Numbered from the stretch's first letter, positions 47,974-62,928 are shown. The stretch is 64,000 nt of DNA from Tetragonia tetragonoides (GCA_038025085.1 CM076140.1:27250501-27314500); one strand, 5' to 3'. The notes: generated from the letters alone by a model not told the origin. Made by a program: numbers and translations.

Positions 47974-50900
47974 GATCGAGTTCTTTCGTGTTGTTTATTA
48001 AGAGAAAGCACCCAAATGTTTTGTTTGCATTCGTTTGAGTATGAAACTAAACCAAGAATGTTTTAAAGTGCAAACAAGTTTCAACTCAAGGTTTTGAATG
48101 CATTTACGCGTTTTAAAAGCTCATAGGAGTAGGGTGAAAGAGATTTGAATTCTTTTTTGTTGTATATTAAGAGAAAGTATCCAAATACTTTTTTTGCATT
48201 CATATGAGTGTGAAAACTACACCTAGGATGTTTACAAGTACAAACAAGCTTCAACTCAAGCTTTTGAATGCATTTACTCGTTTTAACAGCTCATACTAGT
48301 AGGGTGAAAGAGATTTTAAGTTCTGTTGTGTTGTATATTAAGAGAAAGCATCCAAATACTTTGTTTGCATTCAATTGAGTGTGAAACTACACCTAGGATG
48401 TTTACAAGTACAAACAAGCTTCAACTCAAGCTTTTGAATGCATTTACGCGTTTTTAAAGCTCATAGGAGTAGGGTGAAAGAGATTTGAATTCTTTTGTGT
48501 TGTATATTAAGAGAAAGCATCCAAATACTTTGTTTGCATTCATTTGAGTGTGAAAACTACATCTAGGATGTTTACAAGTACAAACAAGCTTCAAGTCAAG
48601 CTTTTGAATGCATTTATTCGTTTTAACACCTCTTACGACTAGGGTGATGGAGATTGAGTTCTTTTGTGTTGTATATTAAGAGAAAGCACCCAAATGTTTT
48701 GTTTGCATTCATTTGAGTATGAAACTACGCCAAGAATGTTTTAAAGTGCAAACAAGCTTCAACTCAAGGTTTTGAATGCATTTACGCGTTTTAAAAGCTC
48801 ATACGAATAGGGTGAAAGAGATTTGAATTCTTTTGTGTTGTATATTAAGAGAAAGCATCCAAATACTTTGTTTGCATTCATTTGAATGTTGAAACTACAT
48901 CTAGGATGTTTACAAGTACAAACAAGCGAGAACTCAAGCTTTTGAATGCATTTACGCGTTTTAAAAGCTCATACGACTAGGGTGATAGAGATTGAGTTCT
49001 TTTGTGTTGTATATTAAGAGAAAGCACCCAAATATTTTGTTTGCATTCATTTGAGTATGAAACCACACCTTGGATGTTTACTAGTACAAACAAGCTTCAA
49101 CTCAAGCTTTTGAATGCACTTACACGTTTTAAAAGCCCATACGAGTAGGGTGAATGAGATTTTGAGTTCTTTTGCGTTGTATATTAAGAGAAAGCGTCCA
49201 AATACTTTGTTTGCATTCATATGAGTGTGAAAACTACATCTAGGATGTTTACAAGTACAAACAAACTTCAACTCAAGCTTTTGAATGCATTTACTCGTTT
49301 TAACAGCTCTTACGACTAGGGTGATAGAGATTGAGTTCTTTTGTGTTGTATATTAAGAGAAAGCACCCAAATGATTTGTTTGCATTCATTTGAGTATGAA
49401 ACCACACCTATGATGTTTACAAGTACAAACAAGCTTCAACTCAAGCTTTTGAATCCATTTACGCGTTTTAAAAGCTCATACGAGTAAGGTGAAAGAGATT
49501 TTGAGTTCTTTTTTGTTGTATATTAAGAGAAAGCATCCAAATATTTTGTTTGCATTCATTTGAGTGTGAAACTACACCTAGGATGTTTACAAGTACAAAC
49601 AAGCTTCAACTCAAGCTTTTGAATGCATTTACGCGTTTTAACAGCTCTTACGACTAGGGTGATAGAGATTGAGTTCTTTTGTGTTGTATATTAAGAGAAA
49701 GCACCCAAATGTTTTGTTTGCATTCATTTGAGTATGAAACTACACCAAGAATGTTTTAAAGTGCAAACAAGCTTCAACTCAAGGTTTTGAATGCATTTAC
49801 GCGTTTTAAAAGCTCAGACAAATAGGGTGGAAGAGATTTGAGTTCTTTTGTGTTGTATATTAAGAGAAAGAATACAAATACTTTGTTTGCATTCATTTGA
49901 GTGTGAAACTACACCTATGATGTTTACAAGTACAAACAAGCTTCAAGTCAAGCTTTTGAATGCATTTACGCGTTTTAACAGCTCTTACGACTAGGGTGAT
50001 AGAGATTCAAGTCTTTAGTTAATATACTAAGAGAAAGCACCAAATGTTTTGTTTGCATTCATTTGAGTATGAAACTACACCAAGAGTGTTTCAAATTGCA
50101 AACAAGCTTCAACTCAAGCTTTTGAATGCATTTACGCGTTTTAAAAGCTCATACGAGTAGGGTGAAAGAGATTTGAATTCTTTTGTGTTGTATATTAAGA
50201 GAAAGCATCCAAATACTTTGTTTGCATTCATTTGAGTGTGAAAACTACATCTAGGATGTTTACAAGTACAAACAAGCTTCAACTCAAGCTTTTGAATGAA
50301 TTTACGCGTTTTAAAAGCTCATAAGAGTAGGGTGAAAGTGATTTGAATTCTTTTGTGTTGTATATTAAGAGAAAGCATCCAAATATTTTGTTTGCATTCA
50401 TATGAGTGTGAAAACTACATCTAGGATGTTTACAAGTACAAACAAGCTTCAACTCAAGCTTTTGAATGCATTTACTCGTTTTAACAGCTCATACTAGTTG
50501 GGTGATAGAGATTGAGTTCTTTTGTGTTGTATATTAAGAGAAAGCACCCAAATGTTTTGTTTGCATTCATTTGAGTGTGAAACGACACCTAGGATGTTTA
50601 CAAGTACAAACAAGCTTCAACTCAAGCTTTTGAATGCATTTACGCGTTTTAAAAGCTCATACGAGTAGGGTGACCGAGATTTTGAGTTCTTTTGTGTTGT
50701 ATATCAAGAGAAAGCATCCAAATACTTTGTTTGCATTCAATTGAGTGTGAAACTACACCTAGGATGTTTACAAGTACAACCAAGCTTCAATTGAAGCTTT
50801 TGAATGCATTTAGGCTCTTTGAAAGCTCATACGAGTAGGGTGAAAGAGATTTGAGTTCTTTTGTGTTGTATATTGAGAGAAAGCATCCAAATACTTTGTC

Positions 50901-53130
50901 TGCATTCAATTGAGTGTGAAACTACACCTAGGATGTTTACAAGTACAAACAAGCTTCAACTCAAGCTTTTGAATGCATTTACGCGTTTTAACAGCTCTTG
51001 CGACTAGGGTGATAGAGATTGAGTTCTTTTGTGTTGTATATTAAGAGAAATCTCCCAAATGTTTTGTTTGCATTCATTTGAGTATGAAACTACACCAAGA
51101 ATGTTTGAAAGTGCAAACAAGCTTCAACTCAAGGTTTTCAATGCATTTATTTGTGTGTGAAACTACACCTAGGATGTTTACAAGTACAAACAAGCTTCGA
51201 CTCAAGGTTTTGAATGCATTTACGCGTTTTAAAAGCTCATAACGAGTAGGGTGAAAGAGATTTGATTTCTTTTGTGTTGTATATTAAGAGAAAGCATCCA
51301 AATACTTTGTTTGCATTCATTTAAGTGTGAAAACTACATCTAGGATGTTTACAAGTACAAACAAGCTTCAACTCAAGCTTTTGAATGCATTTACGCGTTT
51401 TAAGAGCTCTTACGACTAGGGTGATAGAGATTGAGTTCTTTGGTGTTGTATATTAAGAGAAAGCACCCAAATGTTTTGTTTGCATTCATATGAGTGTGAA
51501 ACCACACCTAGGATGTTTACAAGTACAAACAAGCTTCTACTCATGCTTTTGAATGCATTTACGCGTTTTAAAAGCTCATATGAGTAGGGTGAAAGAGATT
51601 TTGAGTTCTTTTGTATTGTATGTATATCAAGAGAAAGCATCCAAATACTTTGTTTGCATTCATTTGAGTGTGAAAACTACATCTAGGATGTTTACAAGTA
51701 CAAACAAGCTTCAACTCAAGCTTTTGAATGCATTAACGCGTTTTAAAAGCTCATACGAGTAGGGTGAAAGAGATTTGAATTCTTTTGTGTGTGAAACTAC
51801 ACCTAAGAGAAAGCACCAAATGTTTTGTTTGCATTCATTTGAGTATGAAACTACACCAAGAGTGTTTTAAATTGCAAACAAGCTTCAACTCAAGCTTTTG
51901 AATGCATTTACGCGTTTTAAAAGCTCATACGAGTACGGTGAAAGAGATTTGAATTCTTTTGTGTTGTATATTAAGAGAAAGCACCCAAATGTTTTGTTTG
52001 CATTCATTTGAGTATGAAACCACACCTAGGATGTTTACAAGTACAAACAAGCTTCAACTCAAGGTTTTGAATGCATTTTCGCGTTTAAAAAGCTCATAAC
52101 GAATAGGGTGAAAATGATTTGAGTTCTTTTGTGTTGTATATTAAGAGACAGCATCCAAATACTTTGTTTGCTATCTTTTGAGTGTGATACTACACCTAGG
52201 ATGTTTACAAGTACAAACAAGCTTCAACTCAAGCTTTTGAACGCATTTACGCGTTTTAAAAGCTCATACGAGTAGGGTGAAAGAGATTTGAGTTCTTTTG
52301 TGTTGTATATTAAGAGAAAGCACCCAAATGTTTTGTTTGCATTCATTTGAGTATGAAACTACACCAAGAATGTTTTAAAGTGCAAACAAGCTTCAACTCA
52401 AGGTTTTGAATGCATTTACGCGTTTTAAAAGCTCATACGAATTGGGTGAAAGAGATTTGAGTTCTTTTGTGTTGTATATTAAGAGAAAGCATACAAATAC
52501 TTTGTTTGCATTCATTTGAGTGTGAAACTACACCTAAGATGTTTACAAGTACAAACAAGCTTCAACTCAAGCTTTTGAATGCATTTACGCGTTTTAAAAG
52601 CTCATAGGACTAGGGTGAAAGAGATTTGAATTCTTTTTTGTTGTATATTAAGAGAAAGTATCCAAATACTTTGTTTGCATTTATATGAGTGTGAAAACTA
52701 CATCTAGGATGTTTACAAGTACAAACAAGCTTCAACTCAAGCTTTTGAATGCATTTACTCGTTTTAACAGCTCATACTAGTAGGGTGATAGTGATTGAGT
52801 TCTTTTGTGTTTTATATTAAGAGAAAGCACCCAAATGTTTTGTTTGCATTCATTTGAGTATGAAACCACACCTAGGATGTTTACAAGTACAAACAAGCTT
52901 CAACTCAAGCTTTTGAATGCATTTACGCGTTTTAAAAGCTCATAGGAGTAGGGTGAAAGAGATTTGAATTCTTTTGTGTTATATATTAAGAGAAAGCTTC
53001 CAAATACTTTGTTTGCATTTATATGAGTGTGAAAACTACATCTAGGATGTTTACAAGTACAAACAAGCTTCAACTCAAGCTTTTGAATGCATTTACTCGT
53101 TTTAACAGCTCATACTAGTAGGGTGATAGA
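47974..53130. repeat. Higher-order repeat unit 2 (5157 bp)
   Basis: Same phase marker as unit 1. From the marker to ccttggatgtttactag is 1094 bases, against 924 in unit 1. The extra monomer lies near 48120-48300 (tcataggag with attcttttttg repeated). A short monomer with caagtctttagttaatatac (50008) is new in this unit and is kept in units 3 and 4. Total length fits 30 monomers plus the 79-bp extra. Confidence 0.87.
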
Positions 53131-56100
53131 GATCGAGTTCTTTCGTGTTGTTTATTAAGAGAAAGCACCCAAATGTTTTGTTTGCATTCGTTTGAGTATG
53201 AAACTAAACCAAGAATGTATTAAAGTGCAAACAAGTTTCAACTCAAGGTTTTGAATGCATTTACGCGTTTTAAAAGCTCATACGAGTAGGGTGAAAGAGA
53301 TTTTGAGTTCTGTTGTGTTGTATATTAAGAGAAAGCATCCAAATACTTTGTTTGCATTCAATTGAGTGTGAAACTACACCTAGGAGGTTTACAAGTACAA
53401 ACAAGCTTCAACTCAAGCTTTTGAATGCATTTACGCGTTTTTAAAGCTCATAGGAGTAGGGTGAAAGAGATTTGAATTCTTTTGTGTTGTATATTAAGAG
53501 AAAGCATCCAAATACTTTGTTTGCATTCATTTGAGTGTGAAAACTACATCTAGGATGTTTACAAGTACAAACAAGCTTCAAGTCATGCTTTTGAATGCAT
53601 TTATTCGTTTTAACACCTCTTACGACTAGGGTGATGGAGATTGAGTTCTTTTGTGTTGTATATTAAGAGAAAGCACCCAAATGTTTTGTTTGCATTCATT
53701 TGAGTATGAAACTACACCAAGAATGTTTTAAAGTGCAAACAAGCTTCAACTCAAGGTTTTGAATGCATTTACGCGTTTTAAAAGCTCATACGAATAGGGT
53801 GAAAGAGATTTGAATTCTTTTGTGTTGTATATTAAGAGAAAGCATCCAAATACTTTGTTTGCATTCATTTGAATGTTGAAACTACATCTAGGATGTTTAC
53901 AAGTACAAACAAGCTAGAACTCAAGCTTTTGAATGCATTTACGCGTTTTAAAAGCTCATACGACTAGGGTGATAGAGATTGAGTTCTTTTGTGTTGTATA
54001 TTAAGAGAAAGCACCCAAATGTTTAGTTTGCATTCATTTGAGTATGAGACCACACCTTGGATGTTTACTAGTACAAACAAGCTTCAACTCAAGCTTTTGA
54101 ATGCACTTACACGTTTTAAAAGCCCATACGAGTAGGGTGAAAGAGATTTTGAGTTCTTTTGCGTTGTATATTAAGAGAAAGCGTCCAAATACTTTGTTTG
54201 CATTCATATGAGTGTGAAAACTACATCTAGGATGTTTACAAGCACAAACAAACTTCAACTCAAGCTTTTGAATGCATTTACTCGTTTTAACAGCTCTTAC
54301 GACTAGGGTGATAGAGATTGAGTTCTTTTGTGTGTATATTAAGAGAAAGCACCCAAATGATTTGTTTGCATTCATTTGAGTATGAAACCACACTAGGATG
54401 TTTACAAGTACAAACAAGCTTCAACTCAAGCTTTTGAATGCATTTACGCGTTTTAAAAGCTCATACGAGTAAGGTGAAAGAGATTTGAGTTCTTTTTTGT
54501 TGTATATTAAGAAAAAGCATCCAAATATTTTGTTTGCATTCATTTGAGTGTGAAACTACACCTAGGATGTTTACAAGTACAAACAAGCTTCAACTCAAGC
54601 TTTTGAATGCATTTACGCGTTTTAACAGCTCTTACGACTAGGGTGATAGAGATTGAGTTCTTTTGTGTTGTATATTAAGAGAAAGCACCCAAATGTTTTG
54701 TTTGCATTCATTTGAGTATGAAACTACACCAAGAATGTTTTAAAGTGCAAACAAGCTTCAACTCAAGGTTTTAAATGCATTTACGCGTTTTTAAAAGCTC
54801 AGACAAATAGGGTGAAAGAGATTTGAGTTCTTTTGTGTTGTATGTTATGAGAAAGCATACAAATACTTTGTTTGCATTCATTTGAGTGTGAAACTACACC
54901 TATGATGTTTACAAGTACAAACAAGCTTCAAGTCAAGCTTTTGAATGCATTTACGCGTTTTAACAGCTCTTACGACTAGGGTGATAGAGATTCAAGTCTT
55001 TAGTTAATATATTAAGAGAAAGCACCAAATGTTTTGTTTGGATTCATTTGAGTATGAAACTACACCAAGAGTGTTTCAAATTGCAAACAAGCTTCAACTC
55101 AAGCTATTGAATGCATTTACGCGTTTTAAAAGCTCATACGAGTAGGGTGAAAGAGATTTGAATTCTTTTGTGTTATATATTAAGAGAAAGCATCCAAATA
55201 CTTTGTTTGCATTCATTTGAGTGTGAAAACTACATCTAGGATGTTTACAAGTACAAACAAGCTTCAACTCAAGCTTTTGAATGAATTTTCGCGTTTTAAA
55301 AGCTCATAAGAGTAGGGTGAAAGTGATTTGATATCTTTTGTGTTGTATATTAAGAGAAAGCATCCAAATATTTTGTTTGCATTCATATGAGTGTGAAAAC
55401 TACATCTAGGATGTTTACAAGTACAAACAAGCTTCAACTCAAGCTTTTGAATGCATTTACTCGTTTAACAGCTCATACTAGTAGGGTGATAGAGATTGAG
55501 TTCTTTTGTGTTGTATATTAAGAGAAAGCACCCAAATGTTTTGTTTGCATTCATTTGAGTATGAAACCACACCTAGGATGTTTACAAGTACAAACAAGCT
55601 TCAACTCAAGCTTTTGAATGCATTTACGCGTTTTAAAAGCTCATACGAGTAGGGTGACAGAGATTTTGAGTTCTTTTGTGTTGTATATCAAGAGAAAGCA
55701 TCCAAATACTTTGTTTGCATTCAATTGAGTGTGAAACTACACCTAGGATGTTTACAAGTACAACCAAGCTTCAATTGAAGCTTTTGAATGCATTTAGGCT
55801 TTTTGAAAGCTCATACGAGTAGGGTGAAAGAGATTTGAGTTCTTTTGTGTTGTATATTAAGAGAAAGCATCCAAATACTTTGTCTGCATTCAATTGAGTG
55901 TGAAACTACACCTAGGATGTTTACAAGTACAAACAATCTTCAACTCAAGCTTTTGAATGCATTTACGCGTTTTAACAGCTCTTGCGACTAGGGTGATAGA
56001 GATTGAGTTCTTTTGTGTTGTATATTAAGAGAAATCTCCCAAATGTTTTGTTTGCATTCATTTGAGTATGAAACTACACCAAGAATGTTTGAAAGTGCAA

Positions 56101-58112
56101 ACAAGCTTCAACTCAAGGTTTTCAATGCATTTATTTGTGTGTGAAACTACACCTAGGATGTTTACAAGTACAAACAAGCTTCGACTCAAGGTTTTGAATG
56201 CATTTACGCGTTTTAAAAGCTCATAACGAGTAGGGTGAAAGAGATTTGATTTCTTTTGTGTTGTATATTAAGAGAAAGCATCCAAATACTTTGTTTGCAT
56301 TCATTTAAGTGTGAAAACTACATCTAGGATGTTTACAAGTACAAACAAGCTTCAACTCAAGCTTTTGAATGCATTTACGCGTTTTAAGAGCTCTTACGAC
56401 TAGGGTGATAGAGATTGAGTTCTTTGGTGTTGTATATTAAGAGAAAGCACCCAAATGTTTTGTTTGCATTCATATGAGTGTGAAACCACACCTAGGATGT
56501 TTACAAGTACAAACAAGCTTCTACTCATGCTTTTGAATGCATTTACGCGTTTTAAAAGCTCATACGAGTAGGGTGAAAGAGATTTTGAGTTCTTTTGTAT
56601 TGTATGTATATCAAGAGAAAGCATCCAAATACTTTGTTTGCATTCATTTGAGTGTGAAAACTACATCTAGGATGTTTACAAGTACAAACAAGCTTCAACT
56701 CAAGCTTTTGAATGCATTTACGCGTTTTAAAAGCTCATACGAGTAGGGTGAAAGAGATTTGAATTCTTTTGTGTGTGAAACTACACCTAAGAGAAAGCAC
56801 CAAATGTTTGGTTTGCATTCATTTGAGTATGAAACTACACCAAGAGTGTTTTAAATTGCAAACAAGCTTCAACTCAAGCTTTTGAATGCATTTACGCGTT
56901 TTAAAAGCTCATACGAGTACGGTGAAAGAGATTTGAATTCTTTTGTGTTGTATATTAAGAGAAAGCACCCAAATGTTTTGTTTGCATTCATTTGAGTATG
57001 AAACCACACCTAGGATGTTTACAAGTACAAACAAGCTTCAACTCAAGGTTTTGAATGCATTTTCGCGTTTAAAAAGCTCATAACGAATAGGGTGAAAATG
57101 ATTTGAGTTCTTTTGTGTTGTATATTAAGAGACAGCATCCAAATACTTTGTTTGCTATCATTTGAGTGTGATACTACACCTAGGATGTTTACAAGTACAA
57201 ACAAGCTTCAAGTCAAGCTTTTGAATGCATTTACGCGTTTTAACAGCTCTTACGACTAGGTGATAGAGATTGAGTTCTTTTGTGTTGTATATTAAGAGAA
57301 AGCACCCAAATGTTTTGTTTGCATTCATTTGAGTATGAAACTACACCAAGAATGTTTTAAAGTGCAAACAAGCTTCAACTCAAGCTTTTGAACGCATTTA
57401 CGCGTTTTAAAAGCTCATACGAGTAGGGTGAAAGAGATTTGAGTTCTTTTGTGTTGTATATTAAGAGAAAGCACCCAAATGTTTTGTTTGCATTCATTTG
57501 AGTATGAAACTACACCAAGAATGTTTTAAAGTGCAAACAAGCTTCAACTCAAGATTTTGAATGCATTTACGCGTTTTAAAAGCTCATACGAATTGGGTGA
57601 AAGAGATTTGAGTTCTTTTGTGTTATATATTAAGAGAAAGTATCCAAATACTTTTTTTGCATTCATATGAGTGTGAAAACTACATCTAGGATGTTTACAA
57701 GTACAAACAAGCTTCAACTCAAGCTTTTGAATGCATTTACTCGTTTTAACAGCTCATACAAGTAGGGTGATAGTGATTGAGTTCTTTTGTGTTTTATATT
57801 AAGAGAAAGCACCCAAATGTTTTGTTTGCATTCATTTGAGTATGAAACCACACCTAGGATGTTTACAAGTACAAACAAGCTTCAACTCAAGCTTTTGAAT
57901 GCATTTACGCGTTTTAAAAGCTCATAGGAGTAGGGTGAAAGAGATTTGAATTCTTTTGTGTTATATATTAAGAGAAAGCTTCCAAATACTTTGTTTGCAT
58001 TCATATGAGTGTGAAAACTACATCTAGGATGTTTACAAGTACAAACAAGCTTCAACTCAAGCTTTTGAATGCATTTACTCGTTTTAACAGCTCATACTAG
58101 TAGGGTGATAGA
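53131..58112. repeat. Higher-order repeat unit 3 (4982 bp)
   Basis: Contains ccttgg at 54055, the caagtctttag monomer at 54993, the truncated monomer at 56124 and the chimeric junction at 56765. Length fits 29 monomers plus 79 bp. Small private changes are visible, such as gtgtgtatatt near 54331 (two bases lost) and cacactagg near 54389 (one base lost). Confidence 0.87.
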
Positions 58113-61100
58113 GATCGAGTTCTTTCGTGTTGTTTATTAAGAGAAAGCACCCAAATGTTTTGTTTGCATTCGTTTGAGTATGAAACTAAACCAAGAATGT
58201 TTTAAAGTGCAAACAAGTTTCAACTCAAGGTTTTGAATGCATTTACGCGTTTTAAAAGCTCATACGAGTAGGGTGAAAGAGATTTTGAGTTCAGTTGTGT
58301 TGTATATTAAGAGAAAGCATCCAAATACTTTGTTTGCATTCAATTGAGTGTGAAACTACACCTAGGATGTTTACAAGTACAAACAAGCTTCAACTCAAGC
58401 TTTTGAATGCATTTACACGTTTTTAAAGCTCATAGGAGTAGGGTGAAAGAGATTTGAATTCTTTTGTGTTATATATTAAGAGAAAGCATCCAAATACTTT
58501 GTTTGCATTCATTTGAGTGTGAAAACTACATCTAAGATGTTTACAAGTACAAACAAGCTTCAAGTCAAGGTTTTGAATGCATTTACGCGTTTTAAAAGCT
58601 CATACGAGTAGGGTGAAAGAGATTTTGAGTTCTGTTGTGTTGTATATTAAGAGAAAGCATCCAAATACTTTGTTTGCATTCAATGGAGTATGAAACTACT
58701 CCAAGAATGTTTTAAAGTACAAACAAGCTTTAACTCAAGCTTTTGAATGCATTTACGCGTTTTAAAAGCTCATACGACTAGGGTGATAGAGATTGAGTTC
58801 TTTTGTGTTGTATATTAAGAGAAAGCACCCAAATGTTTTGTTTGCATTCATTTGAGTATGAAACCACACCTTGGATGTTTACTAGTACAAATAAGCTTCA
58901 ACTCAAGCTTTTGAATGCACTTACACGTTTTAAAAGCTCATACGAGTAGGGTGAAAGAGATTTTGAGTTCTTTTGCGTTGTATATTAAGAGAAAGCGTCC
59001 AAATACTTTGTTTGCATTCATATGAGTGTGAAAACTACATCTAGGATGTTTACAAGTACAAACAAACTTTAACTCAAGCTCTTGAATGCATTTACTCGTT
59101 TTAACAGCTCTTACGACTAGGGTGATAGAGATTGAGTTCTTTTGTATTGTATATTAAGAGAAAGCACCCAAATGATTTGTTTGCATTCATTTGAGTATGA
59201 AACCACACCTAGGATGTTTACAAGTACAAACAAGCTACAACTCAAGCTTTTGAATGCATTTACGCGTTTTAACAGCTCATACGAGTAAGGTGAAAGAGAT
59301 TTTGAGTTCTTTTTTGTTGTATATTAAGAGAAAGCATCCAAATACTTTGTTTGCATTCATTTGAGTGTGAAACTACACCTGGGATGTTTACAAGTACAAA
59401 CAAGCTTCAACTCAAGCTTTTGAATGCATTTACGCGTTTTAACAGCTCTTACGACTAGGGTGATAGAGATTGAGTTCTTTTGTGTTGTATATTAAGAGAA
59501 AGCATAAAAATACTTTGTTTGCATTCATTTCAGTGTGAAACTACACCTATGATGTTTACAAGTACAAACAAGCTTCAAGTCAAGCTTTTGAATGCATTTA
59601 CGCGTTTTAACAGCTCTTACGACTAGGGTGATAGAGATTCAAGTCTTTAGTTAATATACTAAGAGAAAGCACCAAATGTTTTGTTTGCATTCATTTGAGT
59701 ATGAAACTACACCAAGAGTGTTTCAAATTGCAAACAAGCTTCAACTCAAGCTTTTGAATGCATTTACGCGTTTTAAAAGCTCATACGAGTAGGGTGAAAG
59801 AGATTTGAATTCTTTTGTGTTGTATATTAAGAGAAAGCATCCAAATACTTTGTTTGCATTCATTTGAGTGTGAAAACTACATCTAGGATGTTTACAAGTA
59901 CAAACAAGCTTCAACTCAAGCTTTTGAATGAATTTACGCGTTTTAAAAGCTCATAAGAGTAGGGTGAAAGTGATTTGAATTCTTTGTGTTGTATATTAAG
60001 AGAAAGCATCCAAATATTTTGTTTGCATTCATATGAGTGTGAAAACTACATCTAGGATGTTTACAAGTACAAACAAGCTTCAACTCAAGCTTTTGAATGC
60101 ATTTACTCGTTTTAACAGCTCATACTAGTAGGGTGATAGAGATTGAGTTCTTTTGTGTTGTATATTAAGAGAAAGCACCCAAATGTTTTGTTTGCATTCA
60201 TTTGAGTATGAAACCACACCTAGGATGTTTACAAGTACAAACAAGCTTCAACTCAAGCTTTTGAATGCATTTACGCGTTTTAAAAGCTCATACGAGTAGG
60301 GTGACAGAGATTTTGAGTTCTTTTGTGTTGTATATCAAGAGAAAGCATCCAAATACTTTGTTTGCATTCAATTGAGTGTGAAACTACACCTAGGATGTTT
60401 ACAAGTACAACCAAGCTTCAATTGAAGCTTTTGAATGCATTTAGGCTTTTTGAAAGCTCATACGAGTAGGGTGAAAGAGATTTGAGTTCTTTTGTGTTGT
60501 ATATTAAGAGAAAGCATCCAAATACTTTGTCTGCATTCAATTGAGTGTGAAACTACACCTAGGATGTTTACAAGTACAAACAATCTTCAACTCAAGCTTT
60601 TGAATGCATTTACGCGTTTTAACAGCTCTTGCGACTAGGGTGATAGAGATTGAGTTCTTTTGTGTTGTATATTAAGAGAAATCTCCCAAATGTTTTGTTT
60701 GCATTCATTTGAGTATGAAACTACACCAAGAATGTTTGAAAGTGCAAACAAGCTTCAACTCAAGGTTTTCAATGCATTTATTTGTGTGTGAAACTACACC
60801 TAGGATGTTTACAAGTACAAACAAGCTTCGACTCAAGGTTTTGAATGCATTTACGCGTTTTAAAAGCTCATAACGAGTAGGGTGAAAGAGATTTGATTTC
60901 TTTTGTGTTGTATATTAAGAGAAAGCATCCAAATACTTTGTTTGCATTCATTTAAGTGTGAAAACTACATCTAGGATGTTTACAAGTACAAACAAGCTTC
61001 AACTCATGCTTTTGAATGCATTTACGCGTTTTAAGAGCTCTTACGACTAGGGTGATAGAGATTGAGTTCTTTGGTGTTGTATATTAAGAGAAAGCACCCA

Positions 61101-62928
61101 AATGTTTTGTTTGCATTCATATGAGTGTGAAACCACACCTAGGATGTTTACAAGTACAAACAAGCTTCTACTCATGCTTTTGAATGCATTTACGCGTTTT
61201 AAAAGCTCATACGAGTAGGGTGAAAGAGATTTTGAGTTCTTTTGTATTGTATGTATATCAAGAGAAAGCATCCAAATACTTTGTTTGCATTCATTTGAGT
61301 GTGAAAACTACATCTAGGATGTTTACAAGTACAAACAAGCTTCAACTCAAGCTTTTGAATGCATTTACGCGTTTTAAAAGCTCATACGAGTAGGGTGAAA
61401 GAGATTTGAATTCTTTTGTGTGTGAAACTACACCTAAGAGAAAGCACCAAATGTTTGGTTTGCATTCATTTGAGTATGAAACTACACCAAGAGTGTTTTA
61501 AATTGCAAACAAGCTTCAACTCAAGCTTTTGAATGCATTTACGCGTTTTAAAAGCTCATACGAGTACGGTGAAAGAGATTTGAATTCTTTTGTGTTGTAT
61601 ATTAAGAGAAAGCACCCAAATGTTTTGTTTGCATTCATTTGAGTATGAAACCACACCTAGGATGTTTACAAGTACAAACAAGCTTCAACTCAAGGTTTTG
61701 AATGCATTTTCGCGTTTAAAAAGCTCATAACGAATAGGGTGAAAATGATTTGAGTTCTTTTGTGTTGTATATTAAGAGACAGCATCCAAATACTTTGTTT
61801 GCTATCATTTGAGTGTGATACTACACCTAGGATGTTTACAAGTACAAACAAGCTTCAAGTCAAGCTTTTGAATGCATTTACGCGTTTTAACAGCTCTTAC
61901 GACTAGGTGATAGAGATTGAGTTCTTTTGTGTTGTATATTAAGAGAAAGCACCCAAATGTTTTGTTTGCATTCATTTGAGTATGAAACTACACCAAGAAT
62001 GTTTTAAAGTGCAAACAAGCTTCAACTCAAGCTTTTGAACGCATTTACGCGTTTTAAAAGCTCATACGAGTAGGGTGAAAGAGATTTGAGTTCTTTTGTG
62101 TTGTATATTAAGAGAAAGCACCCAAATGTTTTGTTTGCATTCATTTGAGTATGAAACTACACCAAGAATGTTTTAAAGTGCAAACAAGCTTCAACTCAAG
62201 GTTTTGAATGCATTTACGCGTTTTAAAAGCTCATACGAATTGGGTGAAAGAGATTTGAGTTCTTTTGTGTTGTATATTAAGAGAAAGCATACAAATACTT
62301 TGTTTGCATTCATTTGAGTGTGAAACTACACCTAGGATGTTTACAAGTACAAACAAGCTTCAACTCAAGCTTTTGAATGCATTTACGCGTTTTAAAAGCT
62401 CATAGGAGTAGGGTGAAAGAGATTTGAATTCTTTTTTGTTGTATATTAAGAGAAAGTATCCAAATACTTTTTTTGCATTCATATGAGTGTGAAAACTACA
62501 TCTAGGATGTTTACAAGTACAAACAAGCTTCAACTCAAGCTTTTGAATGCATTTACTCGTTTTAACAGCTCATACAAGTAGGGTGATAGTGATTGAGTTC
62601 TTTTGTGTTTTATATTAAGAGAAAGCACCCAAATGTTTTGTTTGCATTCATTTGAGTATGAAACCACACCTAGGATGTTTACAAGTACAAACAAGCTTCA
62701 ACTCAAGCTTTTGAATGCATTTACGCGTTTTAAAAGCTCATAGGAGTAGGGTGAAAGAGATTTGAATTCTTTTGTGTTATATATTAAGAGAAAGCTTCCA
62801 AATACTTTGTTTGCATTCATATGAGTGTGAAAACTACATCTAGGATGTTTACAAGTACAAACAAGCTTCAACTCAAGCTTTTGAATGCATTTACTCGTTT
62901 TAACAGCTCATACTAGTAGGGTGATAGA
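58113..62928. repeat. Higher-order repeat unit 4 (4816 bp)
   Basis: Contains ccttgg (58869), the ttagttaatatac join (about 59647), the truncated monomer (60771) and the chimeric junction (61412). It is one monomer shorter than unit 3. The marker-to-ccttgg distance is 756, against 924 in unit 3, and this is shared with unit 5. Confidence 0.87.

Noticed and set aside
54034..54417. A longer 127-codon minus-strand frame
   Set aside because: It arises where two small deletions (near 54331 and 54389) put consecutive monomers into one frame. There is no evidence of coding.
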